Shown here: piece by piece, positions 26,971 through 35,692 of the stretch | Layout: each line of letters starts with the position of its first letter | How positions within the stretch are numbered: position 1 is the first letter of the stretch | Assembly (NCBI GenBank): GCA_044223975.1 | Contig: JBGALI010000002.1 | Coordinates: forward strand, 310,001-374,000 | DNA: 64,000 nt | Reading direction: 5' to 3' | From: CAZCPB01 sp044223975 | GTDB taxonomy: Bacteria; Planctomycetota; Phycisphaerae; Phycisphaerales; UBA1924 | Translations under genes and position numbers: made by a program | Notes under the pieces: generated by a model | What the model saw: the letters and a program-made list of their open reading frames with translations, nothing else | What the model was told of the DNA's origin: nothing | Database searches by the model: none

Positions 26971-29344
26971 TCAGCACCGCCGCGGCACTGGTCGCAAGGT
27001 CGCAGTCGTTGCTCACCACGCAGTCGTACGACCCGATGTCCTCCGCCGCCGCGCCCGTGATCACAAGCTCCGCCGCGTGCGCGCCCGACACGTGCCCGCC
27101 GTCGCTCAGGTCGTTCCCGTCCTTGCGCCACTGGTAATTGAGCTGCGATCCCGTGGCCTCTACTGCAAATGATGCGCTCCCGCCCGTGCACGTGGACGAG
27201 TCGAACGGTTCGGTCGTGATTGCCGGCGCGATCGGCGTCCCCCACCGCGCCAGGGACCTGAACACGCGCCCGCCCGCCGTGCGAAAACTACCCCCCACGA
27301 TCAGCTCGTCGCCCACCGCCGCCATCGCGTAGGCGTAGCGGTCGACCGACGCATTCGGCCCCAGCGGCTGCCACGCGCTCCCGTCCCACACCACCAGCGA
27401 ATCGGCCGTCGCCCCGCCCGTGCACGCCACCAGATTGCCCTCGAACACCGCCAGGCACTTCACGGGGTCGGCGGTGCCGGCCCCCAGCGCCGACCACTGC
27501 GTGCCGTCCCACCGCGCCACGTTCGCCGCGGCAACCCCACCGGCCGTGCTGAACGAGCCGCCGGCGATCAGGTCCCCATTGAACACAACCAAGTTTGTCA
27601 CCCCCAGCACGCCGCTGCCGAGTGGGAGCCACTGCTCACCATCCCAGCGCCCGATGCCCTGGAGCGCGGCGTCGGGAGCGTCGGTAAACGATCCCGCCGC
27701 GACGAGTTCACCTCCGTACACCACCACCGCGTTGCCACCCGACCCGGTGCCCATCCCTTCGATGATGTACCACGCGCTCCCGTCCCACAGCGCTAGCGGC
27801 CCCCTCTCGCTGGTCGACGTCGTGAACGCCCCCGCCGCGATCAGGTACCCCAAGTACACCGTCATCGCGCGCGGGCTCGCGTCCTGCTGCGGCTCGACAC
27901 CTACCGGCTGCCACGACGCGCCGTCCCAACGCGCAAAGCCCGTCACGCGCGTCGGCGCCCACGGCGGGTAGAAGCCCCCGCCCGCGATGAACTCGCCGTT
28001 GTACTCGGCAAAGCACCGCACCGTGCTGCCCGTGCCACCGAGCCCCGATCCGAACGCCTGCCATGCCGCGCCGTCCCAGATCGCGACCGATGTGCTCGGG
28101 GCGTTCCCCGCCAGCGGCGTCGCGCCGCCCACCACCAGGTTGCCGTTGAACGTGCCGATGGCCCGGACCTCGCTCTCAAGGCCGCTCCCCAGCGTGTGCC
28201 ACGACGCGCCGTCCCACGCGGCAACACGCGATGCACCTTTGCCGCCCGCGATGGTGAACACCCCGCCCGCCACGACCTCTCCACCCAGGCCAATGACGGT
28301 GCTCACCCTGGGCGTGCTCGTGCTCGGCCTCACCACGCCGGTCCCCATCGCGCTCCAGAGCGCGCCGTTCCAACGGGCCACGCCCGGCGTGTTCAGGCCC
28401 GCCGCCTGCGTGAAATCTCCGCCCGCGTACAGAGCGCCCCCGACCACCGCCAGGGAAGTCACATCGTCGTTGGTTCCCGCGCCCACCGCCTGCCACACCG
28501 AGCCGTTCCACCGCGCCAGGCGATTGCCGAAGTTCGTGAGCTTCCCGCCCGCGACCAGCTCGCCCCCGTATTCCTCCAGCGCGTACACGCCCGCGTTGAA
28601 CCCAAAGCCCACGCCGGCCCACGCCGACCCGTCCCATCGCGCAATGTAGTTGGCCGTCACCCCGCCTGCCTTGAAGAAGTCACCCCCGGCGATCAACGCG
28701 CCGCCGTACACCCGCAGCGCCCGCACGATGCCCGACGTGCCGGTCATCGTCATGCCGCCGCCGACATCGTGCCACGCCGCGCCGTCCCAGCGCGCGATCC
28801 CGTGCACCGTCGGCCCGCCCGCGATCCCGATCGAGCCCCCGACGTACAGGTCGCCGCCGTACTCGGCCAGCGCGTACACCGTGCCGCCGACGTTTGACGC
28901 GCCCCCCACGTTCTGCCACGCCGCGCCGTCCCAGCGCGCCAGGCTGTAGGTCGTCCCCGGCGCCGTCACGAAGTTGCCCGCGGCATAGAGATCACCGTTC
29001 CACACCGCCAGCGCCCGCACCTGGCGCGTGCCGTCGGTCGGGATCGCGCCCATCGCGTGCCACGCCGACCCGTCCCACGCCGCGACGCTGCCCGCAAACT
29101 CCCGCCCGGCGACCTCGAAATTCCCCGCCACCACGAGCACCGCCCCCGCCGGCCCTTCGCCGTCGGGGTCCCACAGCACGCTCGCGTTGATGTTGGGCAG
29201 GCTCGTCGCAAAGCCGCTGGCCATATCAACGCCCGCCGCACCCCGCTCGGGCCGGCTCAGCCACGTCTGATCGCACTGCGCGCGCGCAACGCCACACCCC
29301 GCCAGCGACAGCACCGCCGTCGCCAACCGCGCGATAACGCTCAT
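26801..29344 (-). CDS. Secreted WDG-repeat / Ig-like protein with GC-type dockerin (copy 1)
   Basis: 847 residues. Signal peptide 1-22 (ends ARAQ). About 14 repeats of roughly 45 residues follow the pattern ARWDGxxWxxLGxG...VxALxxYxGxLxAGGxF, which predicts one or two Kelch/WD-like beta propellers. An Ig-like domain follows (CTGGSASFAV, NYQWRKDGND, IGSYDCVVSN). The dockerin reads CFSDFDCNGFVNGEDFD, then DVDHNGFVNGDDFD, ending VAGC. AAGGA sits six bases before ATG 29344. It is a clear paralogue of 32097-34559, with an almost identical 3' end. The convergent anti-sigma gene stops 21 bases away. Ligand unknown. Confidence 0.85.
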   Translation of the reverse strand: MSVIARLATAVLSLAGCGVARAQCDQTWLSRPERGAAGVDMASGFATSLPNINASVLWDPDGEGPAGAVLVVAGNFEVAGREFAGSVAAWDGSAWHAMGAIPTDGTRQVRALAVWNGDLYAAGNFVTAPGTTYSLARWDGAAWQNVGGASNVGGTVYALAEYGGDLYVGGSIGIAGGPTVHGIARWDGAAWHDVGGGMTMTGTSGIVRALRVYGGALIAGGDFFKAGGVTANYIARWDGSAWAGVGFGFNAGVYALEEYGGELVAGGKLTNFGNRLARWNGSVWQAVGAGTNDDVTSLAVVGGALYAGGDFTQAAGLNTPGVARWNGALWSAMGTGVVRPSTSTPRVSTVIGLGGEVVAGGVFTIAGGKGASRVAAWDGASWHTLGSGLESEVRAIGTFNGNLVVGGATPLAGNAPSTSVAIWDGAAWQAFGSGLGGTGSTVRCFAEYNGEFIAGGGFYPPWAPTRVTGFARWDGASWQPVGVEPQQDASPRAMTVYLGYLIAAGAFTTSTSERGPLALWDGSAWYIIEGMGTGSGGNAVVVYGGELVAAGSFTDAPDAALQGIGRWDGEQWLPLGSGVLGVTNLVVFNGDLIAGGSFSTAGGVAAANVARWDGTQWSALGAGTADPVKCLAVFEGNLVACTGGATADSLVVWDGSAWQPLGPNASVDRYAYAMAAVGDELIVGGSFRTAGGRVFRSLARWGTPIAPAITTEPFDSSTCTGGSASFAVEATGSQLNYQWRKDGNDLSDGGHVSGAHAAELVITGAAAEDIGSYDCVVSNDCDLATSAAAVLNVCFSDFDCNGFVNGEDFDAFVWEFYWGNAAADVDHNGFVNGDDFDSFTAAFVAGC

Positions 29345-29511
29345 AGGTTGTCCTTTCGACCGGGCCTGCCGCTCCCCCCGTCGTGCCGCGGCAATATCCA
29401 CAGAATAGCCGCGGACTCCGGCCGAACGCAGCCAAATCGCCCGCGCCGAACCCGCGCGGAGCACAAACCTACCCCGTACCCGAACGGGCTCACGCGTCGC
29501 GACCGCCCGCC

Positions 29512-31932
29512 TCAGCACCCGGCCTCGAACGACACCACGAACGCGTCAAAGTCGTCCCCGTTCACGAACGTGTCCAAGTTGAAGTCCGCGCTCACGTCGC
29601 CGAAGTAGAACGCGTTCACGAACCCGTCGAAGTCGTCCCCGTTCACGAAACCGTTGCCGTCGAAGTCGGCGCGGCACTTGGGAGGCAGCGTCGCCTTCCA
29701 CGCCCCGCGCCCGTACGTCCCCGCCGTCAGCACCCGGTTCACCGGGTCCAGCCACAGGTCCGCCACGTTCACGTTCGGCAGGCTCGCGTCGTTCCTGATC
29801 CACGTCGCGCCCGAATCGAGCGTCATGTACAGCCCCGCCCCCGCCCCCACGTACAGCGCCGGCGGCACCGCATCAAAGTCCACCGCAAGCGCGTTGGCCC
29901 GCACGCCGCTGGGCAGCGTCCCCGTCGCGTCCGCCCAGCTCACGCCGTAGTTGGTCGTCTTGAACACCCGCAGGTTCAGCGTCTTGTAGTACGACACGTA
30001 CGCCGTCCCCGGGTCGTACGGCGAGATCACGATGTCGCTGATCTGCGCCCCCGGCAGCCCCGTCGAGCGCAGGTTCCACGTCGCGCCATCGGTCGTCACG
30101 TAGACCTTGCCCGTGGTCGATCCGCTGTAGATCGTGTTCGGGGCGCCCTTGGCCACCGCGATCGCGTTGATCGTCCCACCCCCGCCCACGGTGCTCGTCG
30201 AGATCGCCGTCCACGTCGGCGTCCCCGTCGATGCGTTGGTCGTCCGCCAGATCCGGTTCGTGCCCCCCAGCAGCGTCGTCGCGCTGTTGGGGTCGCCCAC
30301 CAGCGGCGCGATGAAATTCGCCGGGTCCGAGCCCCACGGCCCCGTGATCCCCGTCCCCGACGAGTTGTTCCAGCGCGTGACGTCCAGGTACACGTACGTC
30401 GTGTACCGGCGCGTCGTCACGCTCGGGTCGATCACGCTGAACCCGCCGTCGCCCACCTGAAGCTGCGGCCACGTCGAGCTCGCGCTCGTCTTCTCCGGCG
30501 TGCCGTTGTCCTGCGTCCCGCCCAGGGCCCGGTTCAGCGAGGTCGGGTGCACCACGATGTTGTAGATCTGCGCCGCGCCCAGCGTGGCGTTGAGGTTCGT
30601 CCAGCTCGTCCCGCCGTTGGTGCTCTTGTAGATGCCCCCGTCGTTCCCCTCCCACACCACGCCCGTCGGCCCGAAGGCGATGCAGTGGTGATCGGGGTGC
30701 ACCGTCGGCGCCGTCGCCGCCTTCTCCACCCACGTGTCGCCGCCGTCGGTCGTCTTGATGATCCCCGCCACCGCGTAGCGCGAGTCCACCCCGCCGCAGT
30801 AGACCGTGTTCTCGTTGGTCGGGTCCACCCCCACGTACGCGTTCCACGACCCCTGCGGCGAAGGGAAGTCCGGCGTCGCCGTCTTCTTCGTCCACGTCGT
30901 GCCGCCGTCGGCCGTGCGGTAGAGCCCAAGCAAGCTCCCCCCGTTGATGAACGCCGCGTACAGCACCTGCGGGTTGCTCCGCGAGATGTCCACCAGCACC
31001 GTGCTGAAGCCCGAGGCCGGCAGCCCGCCCGCCAGCTTCGTGTTCGTCGTCCCCCCGTCGGTCGACCGGTACACACCCTGCCCCACGCGCCCGAAGTACA
31101 CCGTCGTCGGCGTCGTGGGGTGCACCACGAGCGCGGTGCACGCCGCGCCCGTCAGGCGCGCCGACCACGTTGCCCCGTCGTCGGTCGAGCGGTAATACCC
31201 GCCCGCGCTGGTCGCGTGGATGATGCTCGAGTTCGTCGGGTTCACCACGATGGCCGTCACCTGGTCCCCGACCTGCGTCACCGTCGCGATCCGCTCCCAC
31301 GTCGCGCCCGCGTCCATCGACCGGAAGATCCCGTCCCCGCTCGACCCCGACTGGTACGCCCCCGTCCCCGCGTACACCGTCGTCGGCACCTGCGGGTCCA
31401 GCGCCACCGCGCCGTGGTTCAGGATCGAGAGCTGGTCCGTCAGCGGCGTCCAATTCGTCCCGCCGTTGGTCGTCCTCCAGATGCCCCCCGAATCCGCGGC
31501 GATGTAGCACGTGTTCGGGTCTGTCGGGTGCGGCGCGATCGCGTTGATGTGCCCGCCCGCGTTCCCTTCTCCCGACCAGTACTCGCTCGACATCGGCCGC
31601 GGCCCGATCGACGTCCACGCCATCGGCGCGTACCGCGTCTCGAACTCCTTCTGCGGCGGCGTCCAGTTGGGCACCGGCTCGCCGATGATCTTGATGTACC
31701 CGTACGGCGGCGGCCCGGCTTCGAACTCGTCCTCATCACGCTCGAGGATCACCCCCGCCGGCTTCACCGCCGGCAGCCGACCCTCCGCGTCCACCAGCGC
31801 GGCTTTCTCAACAACCGTCCCCCCCACCTCCATCGAGCACCCCGCCGCGGCACACGCAAGCAGCGCCCCCGCCGACCCCACAACCCCCGCCCGCCGCGGC
31901 ACCGACACCCGACCCATCCTCTTGGTTCGCAT
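29512..31932 (-). CDS. BNR/Asp-box repeat lipoprotein with GC-type dockerin
   Basis: 806 residues. The N terminus is a lipoprotein signal (basic RTKRMGRVSVPRR, then LLACAAAGC, Cys32 as lipidation site). Residues about 105-740 hold at least ten BNR/Asp-box repeats (for example GGIWRTTNGGTNW, GIFRSMDAGATW, GIIKTTDGGDTW, GLYMTLDSGATW), which indicate a sialidase/VPS10-like beta propeller. No catalytic sialidase residues could be assigned. The dockerin reads CRADFDGNGFVNGDDFD, then DFNLDTFVNGDDFD, ending EAGC. AGGAGG lies ten bases before ATG 31932. The protein carries both a lipid anchor signal and the C-terminal dockerin tag, unlike its neighbours. Confidence 0.83.
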   Translation of the reverse strand: MRTKRMGRVSVPRRAGVVGSAGALLACAAAGCSMEVGGTVVEKAALVDAEGRLPAVKPAGVILERDEDEFEAGPPPYGYIKIIGEPVPNWTPPQKEFETRYAPMAWTSIGPRPMSSEYWSGEGNAGGHINAIAPHPTDPNTCYIAADSGGIWRTTNGGTNWTPLTDQLSILNHGAVALDPQVPTTVYAGTGAYQSGSSGDGIFRSMDAGATWERIATVTQVGDQVTAIVVNPTNSSIIHATSAGGYYRSTDDGATWSARLTGAACTALVVHPTTPTTVYFGRVGQGVYRSTDGGTTNTKLAGGLPASGFSTVLVDISRSNPQVLYAAFINGGSLLGLYRTADGGTTWTKKTATPDFPSPQGSWNAYVGVDPTNENTVYCGGVDSRYAVAGIIKTTDGGDTWVEKAATAPTVHPDHHCIAFGPTGVVWEGNDGGIYKSTNGGTSWTNLNATLGAAQIYNIVVHPTSLNRALGGTQDNGTPEKTSASSTWPQLQVGDGGFSVIDPSVTTRRYTTYVYLDVTRWNNSSGTGITGPWGSDPANFIAPLVGDPNSATTLLGGTNRIWRTTNASTGTPTWTAISTSTVGGGGTINAIAVAKGAPNTIYSGSTTGKVYVTTDGATWNLRSTGLPGAQISDIVISPYDPGTAYVSYYKTLNLRVFKTTNYGVSWADATGTLPSGVRANALAVDFDAVPPALYVGAGAGLYMTLDSGATWIRNDASLPNVNVADLWLDPVNRVLTAGTYGRGAWKATLPPKCRADFDGNGFVNGDDFDGFVNAFYFGDVSADFNLDTFVNGDDFDAFVVSFEAGC

Positions 31933-32096
31933 CACCCGCAAACCTCCTCGCTCATTACGTTGTTCAACGTCAATAGCAAACCGATCGGACGACGAACGCC
32001 GTCCCTTGCACGACATGCCACGATTCGTCGCAGACCGCCCCCGGGTTGCCGCCCGGTCCCCGCGAGAAGCCCGAGAATCTCCCGCCGGGCCCCGCT

Positions 32097-32266
32097 TCAG
32101 CACCCCGCCACGAACGCCGCCGTGAACGAATCGAAGTCGTCCCCGTTCACAAACCCGTTGTGGTCCACATCCGCCGCCGCGTTCCCCCAGTAGAACTCCC
32201 ACACGAACGCGTCGAAGTCCTCGCCGTTCACAAAGCCGTTGCAGTCAAAGTCAGAGAAGCACACGT
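32097..32266 (-). repeat. Dockerin-coding end, near-identical to 26801-26970
   Basis: The other member of the homogenised pair. It codes CFSDFDCNGFVNGEDFD through VAGC. Confidence 0.75.
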
Positions 32267-34559
32267 TCACGAACGCGCCCGCGCTCGTCACCGCGTCGCA
32301 CGTGTTGAACACCTCGACCGCGTACGTCCCGATGTCACCGCTTGTGGCGCTCGTGATCACCAGCTCCGCCGTGCCCGTGCCCGACACGCGCCCGTCGTCG
32401 TAGATCTCGTTGCCGTCCTTCAGCCAGCGGTACTCGACGTGCGTCCCTTCCGCCTGCACCGAGAGCACAACCGTCCCGCCGATGCACGTGGCGGTGTCGG
32501 ACGGCGAGGACGTCACCGTCGGCGCGATCATGTCCGACCACCGGGCCCAGTACGCCGACACCCGCCCCGACGCCCTGAGGAAGGTCCCCCCCGCGATCAG
32601 CTCACCGCCGAACGGGGCCAGCGCGTACACAACGGCGTCGGTCCCGGCGCCCGCGCTTTCCCAGTCCATCCCGTTCCAGCGCACGACGTAGTTGGCGGAC
32701 ACCCCGGCCACCGAGGTAAACGCGCCGCCCACGAACAATTCACCGCCGAACACGCTCGAGCCGTACAGGTTGGGGTTCGTGTTGCCCCCCAGCGTCGCCC
32801 ACGCCGCGCCGTCCCAGGACCGGATCCCCAGGCTCGAGAGCGAGTACAGCTGCCCGTTGTAGTCGCCCAGCGCGCGGATCGTCGTTCCTTCCGTGGTGCC
32901 GATCGGCGTCCACCCCAGCCCCGACCACGAGGCGACATTGGTGGCGAACATGCCCCCGGCGCTCGAGAAACTCCCCGCCACCGCCACCTCGCCCCCGTGA
33001 AGGGCCAGCGCGGTCACCGTCCCGTTGATCCCCAGCCCCAGCGCCCGCCACGTCGCGCCATCCCACCGCGCCACGCCCTTGATCGGCGAGCCGCCGGCGC
33101 TCGTGAACACGCCACCCGCGATCAGCTCGCCGTTGAACACCGCCAGGCCGTTCACCAGCCCGGAGGTACCCAATCCCAGCGCGTGCCACGAGGCGCCGTC
33201 CCACCGCGCGATGTTCGACACCGGCGTGCCGCCGGCGCTCGTGAACAACCCCGCGGCAACCAGGTCGCCGTTGTACTCCTGCACCGCCGTGATCGTGCCG
33301 TCAATCCCCGCACCCAGCGCCTCCCACGAGACGCCGTCCCACAGCGCGATCCCCGTCGCCTCCGCATCGCCGGCGCTCGTGAAGCTTCCCGCGAACACCA
33401 GGCGGTCCCCGTACGTGCCCAACGCGTTCACGGTGTTGTCGAAGCCCGTGTTCAGCGCGTGCCACGCGCCGTCAAAGACCCCGATCCCCATCGCCGGCAC
33501 GCCGCCGAGCTTCTTCAGGTCTCCCGCGGCGTACAGATCGCCCAGGTACCTCGCGATCGTGAAGACGCGGTCATCCTCCGCCTCCCCCGTGTTCACCGGC
33601 CCAAGGGCGGTCCACGCGGCGCCGTCCCAGCGCGCGATCGAGTCCGCCGCCACGCCCCCGATCGAGTCGAACTCTCCCCCCGCGATCAGCTCGCCGTTAT
33701 CGCTGAGCAGCGAGTGCACGCCCGGCCACCACGACCCGCCCGCGACCGCGCCCATCGATTGCCACGCCGCGCCGTCGTAGCGCGCCACAAACCCGCCCGA
33801 TACCGTCCCCGCAGAATCCCGGCTCCCGCCCACCACCAGCACGCCATCGTGCACCACCATCGCCCGGATCGTCTGCCCCAGCCCCGACGGGTCCCCCACC
33901 GTCTGCCACGCCGCGCCATCCCACCGCAGCACCTGCGCGTGCTGCGGGTTGGCGAGGTTGTCGTTCCCCGCGCGATAGAGCACGCCGTCCAGCTCCGCCA
34001 TCGCAAAGACGTGCCCCTGGCGCGTCGCCCCCATCGCCTGCCACGCCGTCCCGTCCCACCGCGCGCTGTGCGAACTGCTCGAATTGCCGAAGTTTCCCGC
34101 GGCAACCAGCTCGCCGTCATGCACAATGAGCGCGTACACGATCGCCGAGCTCAGACTCCCCATCGTCTGCCACGCCGACCCCGTCCAGCGCTTCACGCCG
34201 TACTGGCCACCCGCGATCAGCTCGCCGTTGTACACCGCCAGCGACCTGACCTGCGCCAGCCCGACATCGCCCATCGCGTGCCACGCGCCGCCGTCCCATT
34301 CGACCACGTGCGAGGTGTACAGATCACCCGCCGCCACGAACTGGCCCGCAACCACCAGCCGCTCGGGCGCCGGACCGTCGCCGTCCGGATCGAAGCGAAT
34401 TGTGGCGTACGCCGCGCCGCCCAAGCCCGGGTACCCCACCGACCTCGCCAGCCCCGGCACATCACCCCCCCGTGACCACGCCGGCGGGCACTGGGCCACC
34501 GCAGACGCGCCGACCATGGTGCCAAGCAGCGCCGAGATGATGAAGTTCATAGCTCTCAT
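32097..34559 (-). CDS. Secreted WDG-repeat / Ig-like protein with GC-type dockerin (copy 2)
   Basis: 820 residues, the paralogue of 26801-29344. Signal peptide about 1-23 (ends SAVAQ). Repeats follow ARWDGxxWxxLGxG...NGELIAGGxF through most of the chain. An Ig-like domain (CIGGTVVLSVQ, EYRWLKDGNE, IGTYAVEVFN) follows. The dockerin has the same sequence as copy 1 and ends VAGC. ATG 34559 has AGGAG six bases upstream; a second ATG at 34550 is less well placed. The two copies flank the BNR lipoprotein gene, suggesting local duplication. Partner and ligand are unknown. Confidence 0.85.
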   Translation of the reverse strand: MRAMNFIISALLGTMVGASAVAQCPPAWSRGGDVPGLARSVGYPGLGGAAYATIRFDPDGDGPAPERLVVAGQFVAAGDLYTSHVVEWDGGAWHAMGDVGLAQVRSLAVYNGELIAGGQYGVKRWTGSAWQTMGSLSSAIVYALIVHDGELVAAGNFGNSSSSHSARWDGTAWQAMGATRQGHVFAMAELDGVLYRAGNDNLANPQHAQVLRWDGAAWQTVGDPSGLGQTIRAMVVHDGVLVVGGSRDSAGTVSGGFVARYDGAAWQSMGAVAGGSWWPGVHSLLSDNGELIAGGEFDSIGGVAADSIARWDGAAWTALGPVNTGEAEDDRVFTIARYLGDLYAAGDLKKLGGVPAMGIGVFDGAWHALNTGFDNTVNALGTYGDRLVFAGSFTSAGDAEATGIALWDGVSWEALGAGIDGTITAVQEYNGDLVAAGLFTSAGGTPVSNIARWDGASWHALGLGTSGLVNGLAVFNGELIAGGVFTSAGGSPIKGVARWDGATWRALGLGINGTVTALALHGGEVAVAGSFSSAGGMFATNVASWSGLGWTPIGTTEGTTIRALGDYNGQLYSLSSLGIRSWDGAAWATLGGNTNPNLYGSSVFGGELFVGGAFTSVAGVSANYVVRWNGMDWESAGAGTDAVVYALAPFGGELIAGGTFLRASGRVSAYWARWSDMIAPTVTSSPSDTATCIGGTVVLSVQAEGTHVEYRWLKDGNEIYDDGRVSGTGTAELVITSATSGDIGTYAVEVFNTCDAVTSAGAFVNVCFSDFDCNGFVNGEDFDAFVWEFYWGNAAADVDHNGFVNGDDFDSFTAAFVAGC

Positions 34560-34787
34560 GCGCGGCTCCTCAGCAGGCCACCTCCGCCGCCGGAACAATG
34601 AATGAGCCTACGCGATCGGGCTCCGCGCTCCCAGCACCAAAGCCCGGCCTACCCGTTGATCAGGGACCATTCCTAGATCGGCGCCGAAAACCGCATCATT
34701 ACCCGGCGCAAACAGAAGCCGCACCCAAGGCGGAGAGATTCCGCCCGATCGTCAATGGCCCACGCATCCCCGCCACCGAAACCTGCT

Positions 34788-35291
34788 TCACCTCTTCAGC
34801 CGCCCCTCTTCATCCACCTTCACCTCCCCGCGCGCGATCAACTGCCGCACCCCCTCGTACACCACCGCGCACACCGCCGTCGCCACGTTCAAACTCCGCT
34901 CCCCCGCCGCCATCGGCAGCGCGACACACCGTTCCGCGAAGCGATCCAGCATCTCCTGCGGCAGCCCCGCGGTCTCTTTCCCGAAGACCAGGTGGTCCCC
35001 CGCGCGCAGATCAGCATCGAACACCAGGCGCGACGCCTTGGTCGTCAGCAGCCACAGGCGCGCCGGCGCCGCGCGCGCCGTGTACTCATCCCAGTTCTTG
35101 TGCTGCCTCACATCCAAGCGCGGCCAGTAATCCAGCCCCGCCCGCCGGCACGCCTTCTCGCTCACTTCAAAGCCCAGCGGCTCGATCAGGTGCAGCGCAC
35201 ACCCCGCGGCAACGCACGTCCGCCCGATGTTCCCCGTGTTGTTGGGGATCTCCGGCTCGTGAAGCACGACATGAAACAACGGCGCCGTCAC
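34788..35291 (-). CDS. trmL: tRNA (cytidine(34)-2'-O)-methyltransferase
   Basis: A 167-residue SPOUT (SpoU/TrmH) methyltransferase. Motif 1 is the NNTGNIGRTCVAAG segment, motif 2 is HLVFGKETAGLP, motif 3 is ERSLNVATAVCAVVYE, forming the knotted S-adenosylmethionine site. It lacks extra RNA-binding domains, as TrmL does, and so probably 2'-O-methylates the wobble base of certain leucine tRNAs. GTG 35291 is the start. The upstream zinc-ribbon gene ends six bases before it, so the two may be co-transcribed. Confidence 0.92.
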   Translation of the reverse strand: MTAPLFHVVLHEPEIPNNTGNIGRTCVAAGCALHLIEPLGFEVSEKACRRAGLDYWPRLDVRQHKNWDEYTARAAPARLWLLTTKASRLVFDADLRAGDHLVFGKETAGLPQEMLDRFAERCVALPMAAGERSLNVATAVCAVVYEGVRQLIARGEVKVDEEGRLKR

Positions 35292-35297
35292 ACCCGA

Positions 35298-35675
35298 TCA
35301 TTCGCACCGTGCCGCGGCCGTGCAGCGGTCGTCCACCAGCGCCTCCCCGCACTCCGGACACCGCCGCCGCGGCAGGCCGCGCACGTCGTACCCGCACCGC
35401 GGGCACACGCCCTTCCTGAGCGCTCTCGAGCGCCGCTCCCGCCTTGAACGCGTCGAGTTGTACATGATCGCACGCCCCGCGGCATCAAGCCCCGCCACCA
35501 CCGCCAGCAGCGCAGCGGCCTCCGCGAGAATGAACCACGCCACCAGCGACATGCCCACCACCCACGACGGCAGCACGGCGATCCACTCCATCCCACCCCA
35601 CGCGCCCCACGCCACCGGCGTTGTGACCACAAACACCCCCGCCAGACCCAGCACTGTGCGCCGTCCGTCCACCAT
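35298..35675 (-). CDS. Membrane protein with C-terminal zinc ribbon, function unknown
   Basis: 125 residues. Two N-terminal transmembrane helices (about 7-28 and 36-62) are followed by a basic segment and a CPRCGYDVRGLP...CPECG zinc ribbon. The ribbon is the same type as in 14042-14509, but there it is N-terminal. It is probably co-transcribed with trmL and divergent from the HAD phosphatase gene, with 17 bases between the two starts. Confidence 0.65.
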   Translation of the reverse strand: MVDGRRTVLGLAGVFVVTTPVAWGAWGGMEWIAVLPSWVVGMSLVAWFILAEAAALLAVVAGLDAAGRAIMYNSTRSRRERRSRALRKGVCPRCGYDVRGLPRRRCPECGEALVDDRCTAAARCE

Positions 35676-35692
35676 CTACTCTTCGCGTACCC

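Noticed and set aside
29383..32193. 936-residue open frame on the plus strand opposite the BNR lipoprotein gene
   Set aside because: Arg/His/Pro-rich with no domain, signal or Shine-Dalgarno. In GC-rich genes, the antisense frame aligned with third codon positions stays open by chance.
32046..34475. 809-residue plus-strand open frame opposite the second WDG-repeat gene
   Set aside because: Same kind of antisense shadow; composition is Arg/Pro/His and repeats mirror the repeats of the real gene.
6733..34559. Regularly recurring GTCGAAGTCGTC-CCGTTCACGAA words, at first glance like a CRISPR or interspersed repeat
   Set aside because: They are coding: each encodes the NGDDFD loops of dockerins, two per gene, at gene ends.
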